This document shows positions 37,527 to 48,171 of a stretch of 64,000 nt of DNA, piece by piece. The number at the start of each line of letters is the position of its first letter. Position 1 is the stretch's first letter. A program made the translations under genes and the position numbers. The notes beneath the pieces were generated by a model. That model did no database searches, was not told the DNA's origin, and worked only from the letters and a program-made list of their open reading frames with translations. The stretch is from Nemopilema nomurai (taxonomy: Eukaryota; Cnidaria; Scyphozoa; Rhizostomeae; Rhizostomatidae), in NCBI GenBank assembly GCA_003864495.1, contig ML133383.1:7796880-7860879 (forward strand). The letters are read 5' to 3'.

Positions 37527-37930
37527 TCACACGCTTTTTTATAAGGAACCCAACTCAAGGCCTAGTTCCAAAAGTTCCTTATTCGTAGACCTCAGATCAT
37601 CAGATTTTAGTACCAAAAGTTTCTTAAAAGTTCCTTAATTTTCACTGCACATCAATAAGCCTTAACACTTAATAGGGAGAGGGGCGAGACAGCATATGCG
37701 GAAACTACTCGATAAAGCACTTGGCACACGAATAGCAAACAATCTATGCGAGTATTGGCTGCAAATGAATGGAACGGGCTTTTTAGCTCCTAATGCTTGC
37801 AGTTATACAAGTTTTTAAATCGAAAAGTTCCTTAGGGATTTCGTTATTAGTAGTATAAGTTCCTTAAATATTTCGGCCTTCTACATTTAGGTTCCTTATA
37901 AAGTGGTTCCTTATGAAAAAAGCGTACATA
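37527..37930. mobile_element. Probable MITE with imperfect inverted ends
   Basis: The left CACGCTTTTTTATAAGGAAC is inverted at the right as GGTTCCTTATGAAAAAAGCG. Interior words TTCCTTA recur many times. Length is about 400 bp with no coding capacity. No clean target duplication was found, so the boundaries are approximate. Confidence 0.45.
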
Positions 37931-38773
37931 GGTACAGTTTCAAGTTGCAAATGAAAACCAAAATAATCTGCAAAAGTTAGACTCAAAAGGTTGAAAAAGG
38001 CGCAAACAAACCTTAACCAATCTTGAGTATACCACAAAGTCTTCACAATCTGTTTTTTCAGAGTGAATGAATGAATCTACCCACTCATAAAACATCTTTT
38101 TAGTGCACGATAAACAACGTGCATCTCTAGACTCGTCATATAATATGGTAAATATAATCTTTTATCTTTAACTTTTCGTCTTTAACTTAGTCTTCAGGAA
38201 CTTTCAAAGCACGTCAAAGTTTAGCATCCTTCTTTCCTAATATCTCGGTGTCCATCATTCGCCTTTCTCCTCTAAATTCCAGAGAGTAAAAGCAAGCAAC
38301 CATGATCACGTCTTCTTCGCTCTACCATTTACCTACGCAATTTTGAGAGCCAAACTATACCAAAAGTCGAATATTGCGCAATGATTTGTTTTGGTAGCAA
38401 TTAAATTTCTTGAAAGGTACCTACTTTTTACGGTTATTTAAGGGATATCATACCTTTTTGTAGTTTTGACAAATTTATCGCGGTGAAGTAGAATGCTTCT
38501 TCACTTCTGGGTCAACAATTTGAAGTACAAATACTTGTTGCGGGCATCGAAAATAGCTTACTTTGAAAGAGGCTTTTGAGCTGGGTTTTTCGCAAGAAGT
38601 TTGTGCCTGCTTGATGCACAAGCGAGAAGAATGTCGTTAGAATAGCATGAGTTTTCCATACAAATATCGAATTTGCTTGAATGAGAAAGTGTTGTAGAGA
38701 AAGTTCAACTAGGATTGAAACTTTGATGAATAACACAATTTGGTATGAAGTGTCAGCTACAGCTTTCATAAGG

Positions 38774-38996
38774 TTAAAGGCATTGAGACATGGTAAATAA
38801 GCGGTTTTCCACGGGCTGTTGTCTGTTTTCGTGTGATAAATCGGCTTTCATGTGATCAGACATCAACTGCGAGGTTAAAACATCATGTGTGCAGTTTGCT
38901 TGGCAGCCAATCAGATTAACGAAGTTATCATAATGACTCAGCAATTTTTGCAATTTGGGTATACGCTTTCCATTTATCATGACCCAATGCCTTTAA
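38774..38996. mobile_element. 223-bp TTAA-flanked MITE
   Basis: The left end TTAAAGGCATTGAGACATGG and the right end, complement of TTAAAGGCATTGGGTCATGA, are inverted over about 24 bp with few mismatches, and both outer edges are TTAA. This is the piggyBac-like pattern but a different family from the 23.3-kb element. Confidence 0.55.
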
Positions 38997-39926
38997 GAAA
39001 ATTCTTGCAGCAGCGCACGCAAGCAGTGTTCTGCCATTATAAATTGTGTAGTGAACATGCGCTCGCAATTTCCGCTATGTCAATCAGGCGTGGTTTCAGA
39101 AAAATAATGACACAAGCAGAAAGTTTCAGTATTTTGTATTACAAACACAGGTTTATGTTTTAGATGTCACTAATACAAGATAACTCGCAATTGGCTTGCC
39201 TGGTTTTACATAGGATAACTATTCCTTAGGTGAATGAAATAGAATGACAATATAAGAGCTCTGCTAGTGAAAAGAAATTAATAGTTCTGCAGAAGAAAAT
39301 ATAATAAGTGATGTAGGTACCCTTGGTATCTCCACTCTGTTTACCTTTCTTCTGCTTTTATTTCTCCCTTGTTGTACATTTGCTGTAAATTGCAAATTCA
39401 TTCATTCTTAGACAAGCCATCGTATCGAAAACTCGAATTGGTGTTGCTACATCGAGTTACCCCTGCATAACTATCTGAGCACAAAATGGAATCAAAAATT
39501 GGAAATTATGATGAATCAGAAGATGTTAATGTTTTAGCGAGTAGAAAGGCATTCAGCGAGTAGAATAGAAGGACATACCCCTTCTGTTTATGTGATACTC
39601 TAAGCGGAAGTGCGGAAAAGCGAGCAGGAAAGAAAGGATTTACTAAAGGATTTTGAAACGGGCAACCAGAGGCAAAGGATTATAGGATTTAAAGAGCAAT
39701 TCGATGATGCATATACTTTTAACAGGACCACCTTTGAAGTAACCTAACATGAAATGGCTTGACAATAAAGTACTCCTTTCTACTTTTACTTTTAAAGTAT
39801 CAAAAACCATTAAACCAGTCGAGAAGCTGAAACTGAGGATTGGACTGAAGGCTTTCTCTTGGATGAAGAACTGAAAAAGAATTTTTAAATGTATGATATT
39901 GACAACGGCCTTGGTGTTGTAAACAA
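38997..39926. other. Intergenic, no gene seen
   Basis: Mostly unique AT-rich sequence. At 39056-39082 there is a GCGCTCGCAATTTCCGCTAT word that resembles one end of the MITE at 61161-61550. Confidence 0.45.
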
Positions 39927-40065
39927 TGATGATGACGTTGAAGGTGATGATGTTGATGACAGTGGTGGTGACAAGGGTGATAATGATGATGATTTTGTAC
40001 TGCAATAAGAAGATGAAGATATGACTGATGATGAAGATAGTGGTAGTGACAGTGATGAAGACCAA
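39927..40065 (+). repeat. Degenerate (GAT)n-rich region
   Basis: Read on the plus strand this gives Asp/Glu/Ser-rich peptide with one in-frame TAA near 40006; on the minus strand it gives a Ser/Ile-rich shadow frame. A relic of an acidic-tailed protein is possible but not demonstrable. Confidence 0.6.
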
Positions 40066-40257
40066 GCTAATAAGGTCAAGTAAGTGAAGGTAGATTACTG
40101 TAACAGTAACAGGCTAAGGTAGATTAGCCTAAGCTTATGTGGACCAATTCCATTTTCAAACTGGAACTAAAATCCTGACACCTTTTTAAAAGGCTGGTGC
40201 ATTAACTTATTATAAATTAAATCTAACTAATGTATGTTGTCCTAGAAATTTACCCAG

Positions 40258-40488
40258 TTACACCAATACCCGGCAACAACGATATTCCCGTGCACCTTGA
40301 AGAATTTTTGCGACTACATCGGGTACATCTGCACCAAGATTCAGCTGGCGATATTCCCTGGCGTGCTTCGATCATATCTGACCTCTACGATAGCGGGTGA
40401 CCATCTTCGCCAATTTCCGCATATCCTCTTCGGTTAGGCCGAGATCCGCTGCTGTGTATGGTGCAAGAGGCTCGTTTTTAAAAGGCTC
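40258..40488 (-). pseudogene. Degenerate coding-like stretch of unknown origin
   Basis: The minus strand holds about 75 codons with one in-frame TGA. A peptide with LGLTEEDMRKLAKMVTRYRR precedes the stop and one with AREYRQLNLGADVPDVVAKI follows it. The stretch is GC- and CpG-richer than its surroundings. I do not recognise the family; it could be a transposon or retrocopy remnant. Confidence 0.3.
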
Positions 40489-43400
40489 ATAATGTGTAAA
40501 AATTCACCGTTATTACTGTCCAGTTCTTCCTCAGACTTACTTTTTAGGGCTGAGAATGAGCTATCTTGATCGGAAAAGGAAGATATTATTTAAATAGACG
40601 AAGCAGGGAATGTGTTGTTGTTGTCTCGAGTTGCCGAACTTTTGCAAACAGTCTGATGTCACGCGCGTCAAACTCGGTCCAGACCCCGGGGCAGTATTTT
40701 CGATGGGGAATTCAAATTTATATTCTAAAAACTGACCAATTTGAATAAAAATGTCAACAAATAAATATTAAATTCGTTTTCAGCGCACTATTGTCGTCCT
40801 TACGAAAATTTCCTCGCGTGTACTGAACTGCATATAAACATGGAGGCAAAGAAGCAATAAGTTTTTGATAGGGGCATTTTCTGACTTTCCAAAGGGGCGT
40901 GGTCTGAAGAAATTATCAGAGGGCAGGCTCCCTGACCCCCATTCTAGCTCGCCGTTTACCTATTTCGAAACAACTGCGCACGTCCCTGCCTTACAAGTAC
41001 TAACACCATTAATAGTATTTTCTTATATACCTTGAGCATTTGTCCCTTGGAGAGGGGTAGCTACTTAAAGTGGCTCTATAAAAAGCAAGTAGGGAAGGTT
41101 GGAAAAAGTTCATTGTTTATTGAGGAATCAGAAAATATAGTATGTTGTTAGGATGGTTACTGAGGTTAGGCTAATTGAATATTGGGGCAGATGATAGTAG
41201 TATTCATAACAACATTGGAGGTGTACCATTCAATTGCTTGGTTTTTTTAAGACTATACTTTTAGGCAACTTCTGTTTTTGAAAGATGCCAGATATTTTTA
41301 AAATTACAGGTATGGCGAAAACCTGCTGGCACCTTGTTGCTCAGTTCCAGATTTTTCTTGTTCTTAAGAATGAATAGATCTCGTGCAAAAAACCACACCA
41401 AGTTTCAGATTCTAACACTCCAGCAGAACATTTGTGAAACAAGGGTGATTTACAAATTCTTTAGGAGCAAACAAAATTTGTTACAACATATAACATCAAT
41501 AAAAAATTTTCATAATTCTTATTCAAAATTAAGACAAGATTTAGGTTTCATTGGTTTTTATTTCATTATGCCATTGAACATCTTCCTGTACAAAATTGCC
41601 TCTTTGCTGTGTCTTCATTGCAAAAAATTTGATATTCTGTAACAAGAGTAAAAAAATATCAGAAAATTCAGATTATTTTTACAGGAAAAGAAAATTATTA
41701 ATGTAAAACAAAATCCCCTGCATGCAAACTTAAACACAAAGCTCAAATTTTAGCCAAAGATTGTTAGGTGGGTAGTGAAGAACCATCTTTGTGGCCGACA
41801 TAAAACAAAATCTTACAGAAATCTTCCTGTCAAAAAGATCTTTTTGTAAAGAAAATCTTTGGTGTAGCATTTAATGATAGCGATTTTCTTCACTGCATCC
41901 TAGACATGCTAAATTAAGGAATAGTTGGCTAGGATTTTCATTGATAAACACTACTCAGATAACCAACCTTGGATAAGGTTAGGGAAAGCCACAATTATTT
42001 TATATTACTCTTGATGGATTTCTCCAGGTCCAATTTACAAAAAAATGGCTACTGGGCCTTGCACATCGAACTCTGAAAAATTGGCAAACTAAGAAGACAA
42101 GTATGTAGAATTCATACCCACCATCAAAGTCTGCAATAGCCTCTACTTATTGCATATTTTTGGTAAACAGAAATGGCCAATGTTACAGCATAAATTCCAG
42201 CAGCAATGAAACAATTCCTGGCAGAAGGTGCAATTTTGTCATTAAAGGAAAACGCTGACAAGATGACATTGAACAATAAAACTGAAACTGTAGATTAAGA
42301 AAATGTATCCTAAGGCTACTTAAGAACAAATTTATAGATACATTTGAAATATACATGTAACAACCTAACAATTTTTGTGTGGCTAGAAAACTTGCAGGAA
42401 TCCATAACATCAAACTTTTTAATAAATAAACCAAATCTTCAAACATGTTCATGACGCAATCCATGAAAAAATTTACTTTTTCTATTACATCAACCATACA
42501 GTTAGAAGACAATATAAAAAATTAATGGTAATAGTTCATTACATGGCAGTCCCATGATAATCCTTTTCATGCTTACTCATTGGCACATCTTCTACCAACG
42601 CAACTGATTCAACTTTGTAAAAGATACCCATGAGGACCTATAAAAAGGTCTGAAAGTTATCTTATCAAACATACATAATAAATGCAATCATTAGACAAAA
42701 GTTTTTGTGACCATTTATAAGAAAAGCTAAGCAAATTCAAGTTCAATTTTCATTAAACTGGTAATTTAAGAAAAACTGCAAAAGAAACCATTTGATTAAA
42801 GAGCAAGCTTGAAGTGTGCTCAATAGTTACTTCAAGCAACTTGTATAAGATCATTCTTTTTGTAGTCAAGGGTAAATTTGACTACATTTTAGCATTGCAT
42901 TTTAGTTTTTGAATGAGTTATTCATAATGCCATATCTTTTATTACTGAAATGTCATCTTGAGCCCTTCAAGCCATCATTCAGGTGCATTGCTCTGGAGTA
43001 ATTTATAATCCTCAAGCAGGAACTCTAGCGTTTGGTAGTGATACATTTTTCTTGATCTAAATCTAAGTTTTCTTTTCAGAGAACATTTTACCTGAGAGAC
43101 AAATGTTGTAAAACTATACATTTAGCTACTACAAGTCACATATAAATTTGATCAAAAGCCTATAATACAAAAAAGAACAAAATATAAAGGAATAAAAATC
43201 AAGTGACCCTGGCATCTGTAAAATCTATAAAATATGCATGTTGTGTAATTTTAGTTTTGCTATAAACAAGCAACATTTCAAATGATTTATTTGGGTAATT
43301 TTTTGACAAAACACTGGACAGAACAAGAAACCTTCTTCAAGCTTGTTGAGTGATAAGAAAAATTATTAAATTTATGCGAAATGAGAAAGGATTGGCTAGG

Positions 43401-43846
43401 CCTCTCGAACAACTTTTCTCAAAATTCGGCGCTATGAGTGTGATAATTGTAAAGCACATCATACCAGCATTATTATTCCCCAGATGCTTATAACAAAGCA
43501 ACAATTTGCTAACTTTGGACCACAGATTCTAGGCATTTCCATCTGAATAGTAGTCACTGCTGGCTGTATTTGGTCTCCCAGCAATCGTTCATAAGACATA
43601 ACACAAGCACTCCAACTTTGGCTTCATTCTCAGGCAGGGTCACAGGATACTGCGCAGTCATTAGTGCGCATCACGAAGGAGGGAGCTGCTGACCACATTT
43701 AGAACAGGAAGTTACGGTACGAAGCATGGTACGAAGCAACTGCAGATGTTGATGCTCAACGAAAACATCTTCGTTTCACTAAAGCATAAAGGAAATGTGA
43801 CTTTGGAACAGGTGCCACCCTTGCTTGTTATTATTTATTTGCATAT
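40489..43846. other. Intergenic, no gene seen
   Basis: Mostly AT-rich, CpG-poor sequence. No exon chain or RNA gene was supported. About 40590-40770 is CpG-richer but has no recognised product. Confidence 0.5.
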
Positions 43847-43892
43847 CGGAGGGGCGACCCCCAGTACTGGATGGGAGACTGCTAAGGAATTC
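43847..43892 (+). ncRNA. 5S rRNA-like fragment (internal promoter box C region)
   Basis: The words CCCAGTACTGGATGGGAGAC and TGCTAAGGAA resemble the 3' half of animal 5S rRNA (AGTACTTGGATGGGAGACCG...GGGAATACC). Only about 45 bp match, so this is a fragment or the head of a 5S-derived SINE, not a working gene. It ends 14 bp before the left target duplication of the foldback element. Confidence 0.4.
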
Positions 43893-43915
43893 AAGAAGTT
43901 TAATCCAAATAAGAA

Positions 43916-45290
43916 ACTGTCTTATATAGGCCTGACGATTCGGACGATTCGCTCTGACGATTCGTACCAAAACAACCGCACAGTTTACACTTTATAACTT
44001 TCGACAGACGCAAGCTACACATTTTGTTTTAAGTTTCTTTAGAAGAGTAGAAGTAGGGTTAGCTGTTTTTCATAGTCTACAAGATCGCATATATTTTTTT
44101 AACATCACGACCGCGTTTGAAAACTAGCGGAATTTCGATTTTGGGCAAAACAGCCTTTCAGTTTACTCTTAATAACTTTCGCCACTATCAAGCTACGAAT
44201 TTCATTTAAAGTTTATTTAGAAGATTAAGCGTATGTCTAACTGTTTTTCATAGTCTAGAAGATCGGAAAAATATTTTTGATATCGTGACGGCGTTTGAAA
44301 ACTAGGGAAATCGCGATTTTGGGCAAAACAGCCCTTCAGTTTACTCTTAATAACTTTTTTCAAAAATTTTTCTCAGCCTACAACCAGTGCTTATTTTGTT
44401 GGCCTTGAATAGTTCTAGCTGTTTTTTATAGTCTCGAGAAGAGGTTCACCGGGTTTCTGCATGGAACGACCCGACAAATGTTTGACTATTTTCGAAACCT
44501 TTAGAATCGGCCGCGAACCTTACTTCGGTTTAAAGCAAATAACGTCCGTGAAAAAGAACCCCTTCGAGTAATTTTTACTTTTTCCATTTGCTAAGACCCT
44601 ACTACATTGGATTTTCATTTTTCCGTGAATTTAATGCAATTCACATCCTTCTGGGGCCACGAGAAGATAGGAAGATTTTGGGTCTTCGCTCTGCCAAAAA
44701 CATCCCGCACAATCGTTTGAAAAAGTATTTTATAAGAAGGCTTATCAACTTTTCTAGACACCAAACAGAAAACCTTGGCCTCGCAACAACGTTCTATAGT
44801 TGTTTCTGTGGAATTCGCACTACCAGAGGCGATTTTATGGACTTTGAAAATCACTAAAATCTTGCGACTTCGCTCAGAGTCGTTCAATTCTTGTGTGATC
44901 AGAGGGACAGAATCTCTGACGATTCGCACCACCCCTCTGACGATTCGAACCGAAACAGCCTTTCAGTTTACTCTTAATAACTTTCGCCACTAACAAGCTA
45001 CACATTTCATTTAAAGTTTATTTAGAAGATTAAGCGTATGTCTAACTGTTTTTCATAGTCTAGAAGATCGGAAAATATTTTTGATATCGTGACGGCGTTT
45101 GAAAACTAGGGAAATCGCGATTTTGGGCAAAACAGCCCTTCAGTTTACTCTTAATAACTTTTTTCAAAAATTTTTCTCAGCCTACAACCAGTGCTTATTT
45201 TGTTGGCCTTGAATAGTTCTAGCTGTTTTTTATAGTCTCGAGAAGAGGTTCACCGAGTTTCTGCATGGAACGACCGACAAATGTTTGACT
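43916..45290 (+). repeat. Left inverted arm of the foldback element
   Basis: It is built of modules: two related blocks of about 200 bp (near 43965-44155 and 44155-44335, sharing TTTCATAGTCTA and GTTTGAAAACTAG words) and a third block to about 44580. A spacer with paired CTCTGACGATTCG motifs follows. Then the second and third blocks are repeated almost exactly at about 44955-45386. Confidence 0.85.
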
Positions 45291-45431
45291 ATTTTCGAAA
45301 CCTTTAGAATCGGCCGCGAACCTCACTTCGGTTTAAAGCAAATAACGTCCGTGAAAAAGAACCCCTTCGAGTAATTTTTACTTTTTACTCTTAATAACTT
45401 TTTTCAAAAATTTTCTATTTGCTTATTGAGC

Positions 45432-45608
45432 TTACAAGATCATTGCTCTCACAAAGGAAGATTTATTCTGCTTCACAGACACCCCTCGCTTCCAAATCTT
45501 CGCAGGGGAACGTTTTCCAGCTCTATTGAGAGTTTTTCCGCGGATTCCCCACGTACGTTTCGCTGCTCGATCCTGCAAAACTTTCTCAAAATTTAGCAAT
45601 TCACTCAT
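45432..45608 (-). CDS. 58-codon basic ORF in the core of the foldback element
   Basis: The unique core between the arms holds an ATG-started frame on the minus strand ending in TAA at 45432. The peptide begins MSELLNFEKVLQDRAAKRTW and is Lys/Arg-rich throughout, with Trp residues and KRSPAK and WKRG motifs. The sequence is clearly GC- and CpG-richer than the arms. It could be a captured host gene piece, as Mutator elements often carry, a small DNA-binding peptide, or chance. No family recognised. Confidence 0.35.
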   Translation of the reverse strand: MSELLNFEKVLQDRAAKRTWGIRGKTLNRAGKRSPAKIWKRGVSVKQNKSSFVRAMIL

Positions 45609-45895
45609 GATTCGAATTCACGATACATTTCACATGACGAACGAACCGATAAACAACACTCAACGACAACGTTGACCTTGACAAATATTCGAAGCAAACA
45701 ATTAAGTTGTCATTACATCAATTGTCAACTCTACTATCAAAAGAAAAACTGCCAAGGAATTCGATAATACAATTAAAATTCTTTAATGCATCAAGGCACT
45801 GCAAAATTGAAATACATTCAGCACTTGCGAGCTCCATGGTAACTGATTCAACCAGCTGTTTAACACGGAAGTATGTTCAGTAGCAGGGCCAGGAA

Positions 45896-47271
45896 AGTCA
45901 AACATTTGTCGGTCGTTCCATGCAGAAACCCGGTGAACCTCTTCTCGAGACTATAAAAAACAGCTAGAACTATTCAAGGCCAACAAAATAAGCACTGGTT
46001 GTAGGCTGAGAAAAATTTTTGAAAAAAGTTATTAAGAGTAAACTGAAGGGCTGTTTTGCCCAAAATCGCGATTTCCCTAGTTTTCAAACGCCGTCACGAT
46101 ATCAAAAATATTTTTCCGATCTTCTAGACTATGAAAAACAGTTAGACATACGCTTAATCTTCTAAATAAACTTTAAATGAAATGTGTAGCTTGTTAGTGG
46201 CGAAAGTTATTAAGAGTAAACTGAAAGGCTGTTTCGGTTCGAATCGTCAGAGGGGTGGTGCGAATCGTCAGAGATTCTGTCCCTCTGATCACACAAGAAT
46301 TGAACGACTCTGAGCGAAGTCGCAAGATTTTAGTGATTTTCAAAGTCTCATAAAATCGCCTCTGGTAGTGCGAATTCCACAGAAACAACTATAGAACGTT
46401 GTTGCGAGGCCAAGGTTTTCTGTTTGGTGTCTAGAAAAGTTGATAAGCCTTCTTATAAAATACTTTTTCAAACGATTGTGCGGGATGTTTTTGGCAGAGC
46501 GAAGACCCAAAATCTTCCTATCTTCTCGTGGCCCCAGAAGGATGTGAATTGCATTAAATTCACGGAAAACGATGAAAATCCAATGTAGGGTCTTAGCAAA
46601 TGGAAAAAGTAAAAATTACTCGAAGGGGTTCTTTTTCACGGACGTTATTTGCTTTAAACCGAAGTAAGGTTCGCGGCCGATTCTAAAGGTTTCGAAAATA
46701 GTCAAACATTTGTCGGGTCGTTCCATGCAGAAACCCGGTGAACCTCTTCTCGAGACTATAAAAAACAGCTAGAACTATTCAAGGCCAACAAAATAAGCAC
46801 TGGTTGTAGGCTGAGAAAAATTTTTGAAAAAAGTTATTAAGAGTAAACTGAAGGGCTGTTTTGCCCAAAATCGCGATTTCCCTAGTTTTCAAACGCCGTC
46901 ACGATATCAAAAATATTTTTCCGATCTTCTAGACTATGAAAAACAGTTAGACATACGCTTAATCTTCTAAATAAACTTTAAATGAAATTCGTAGCTTGAT
47001 AGTGGCGAAAGTTATTAAGAGTAAACTGAAAGGCTGTTTTGCCCAAAATCGAAATTCCGCTAGTTTTCAAACGCGGTCGTGATGTTAAAAAAATATATGC
47101 GATCTTGTAGACTATGAAAAACAGCTAACCCTACTTCTACTCTTCTAAAGAAACTTAAAACAAAATGTTTAGCTTGCGTCTGTCGAAAGTTATAAAGTGG
47201 AAACTGTGCGGTTGTTTTGGTACGAATCGTCAGATCGAATCGTCCGAATCGTCAGGCCTATATAAGACAGT
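45896..47271 (-). repeat. Right inverted arm of the foldback element
   Basis: It is the reverse complement of the left arm, including the internal block duplication, with scattered single-base differences such as GATCTGACGATTCG against GCTCTGACGATTCG. Confidence 0.88.
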
Positions 47272-47416
47272 AAATAAGAAAATCTCTTCATTGGCCAAAA
47301 CATCAAAACACTTGCTCTGTTACATTCGATGGAATGTTATGTATCCCTGAACCTCTTCAATTCACCTCTGGTTCCGGAAGAATTTATATTTTGAAGGATG
47401 GGGATAATGCTAAGAT

Positions 47417-47494
47417 TTGTAACTATATATTATTTGTAACTATATATTTATTATGTTACAAATAACTATATGTTACAAATAACTATATATATAA
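47417..47494. repeat. AT-rich inverted/tandem repeat (cruciform-prone)
   Basis: TTTGTAACTATATAT words on the left are inverted as ATATATGTTACAAATAACT-type words on the right, each present twice, so the strand can fold into a hairpin. Confidence 0.75.
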
Positions 47495-48150
47495 TCAGCA
47501 CCCACAAAATAGCTATTATGCATTATTTCACTGTTCCAATAGATGAAACATGGAAGTTATTAGTATTTTAGCCAAGTCACCACGGTTCAGTGCCACACCC
47601 TTTCTTTCGAATATTTGGAAAAATTTTTGTAAGCGTATATCTCGAAAAAGGATATGAGATAATGAGCTCAAATTTGGGGAATTCTCATAATTGACCAGAA
47701 TATAGAGATGGGCAAAAAGCACCTAAATCTGTGACATAAGGGTTACACACCCTGGTTGATTTGATATGGAATGACCCGAAATTTGAAAAACACACCATCT
47801 CTCATTACCAAAAAGAATCTTTATGGGATTAGTCTATTTCGTGTCTACACGTAAAAATTACCAAATCAGTTTCTGTATTGGGGTTAAGGAATTAACACCT
47901 TCTTATTTGACATGTAATTGTTCAACCAATCTAATCATTGATCAGTGGCATCTTCTAGCACGTTTTATCCATTAAACTTTTATTTCATTATTTCTTGCAC
48001 TCTGAGCATTATACCGATACTCGGTCCTGCTCAGTATCGATGTAGATGTAGAATTGCTAGGGAATTTCAAGTACGGTAAAAGTTCTATCAAGCCTCCCCA
48101 TTTGATAAGCCCCCTCTCTATTAAGACCCCCTCTAGGACCTCAAAGATTA

Positions 48151-48171
48151 AATAAGCCCCCTGGGGGCTTA
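48151..48171. repeat. Palindrome ATAAGCCCCC...GGGGGCTTAT
   Basis: A near-perfect 21-bp palindrome inside a stretch (48060-48180) with repeated AAGCCCCC and GACCCCCT words. It looks like a small repetitive element, boundaries unknown. Confidence 0.55.

Larger units (their letters stand above)
43916..47271. mobile_element. 3.36-kb foldback element with long inverted arms, Mutator-like
   Basis: The two ends are inverted copies: the left begins ACTGTCTTATATAGGCCTGA and the right ends in its complement. The arms run 43916-45290 and 45896-47271, about 1,375 bp each and nearly identical. A perfect direct repeat AAATAAGAA flanks it (43907-43915 and 47272-47280). A 9-10 bp target duplication with long terminal inverted repeats is the pattern of Mutator-like elements. 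No transposase is present, so it would depend on one elsewhere. High arm identity and a perfect duplication suggest recent insertion or arm conversion. Confidence 0.85.

Noticed and set aside
39643..40065. 140-codon minus-strand frame
   Set aside because: It is low-complexity Ile/Thr/Ser, the shadow of the GAT-rich repeat on the other strand.
43779..43970. 63-codon minus-strand frame crossing the foldback boundary
   Set aside because: It spans flank, target duplication and transposon end, so it cannot be an old gene; no motif seen.
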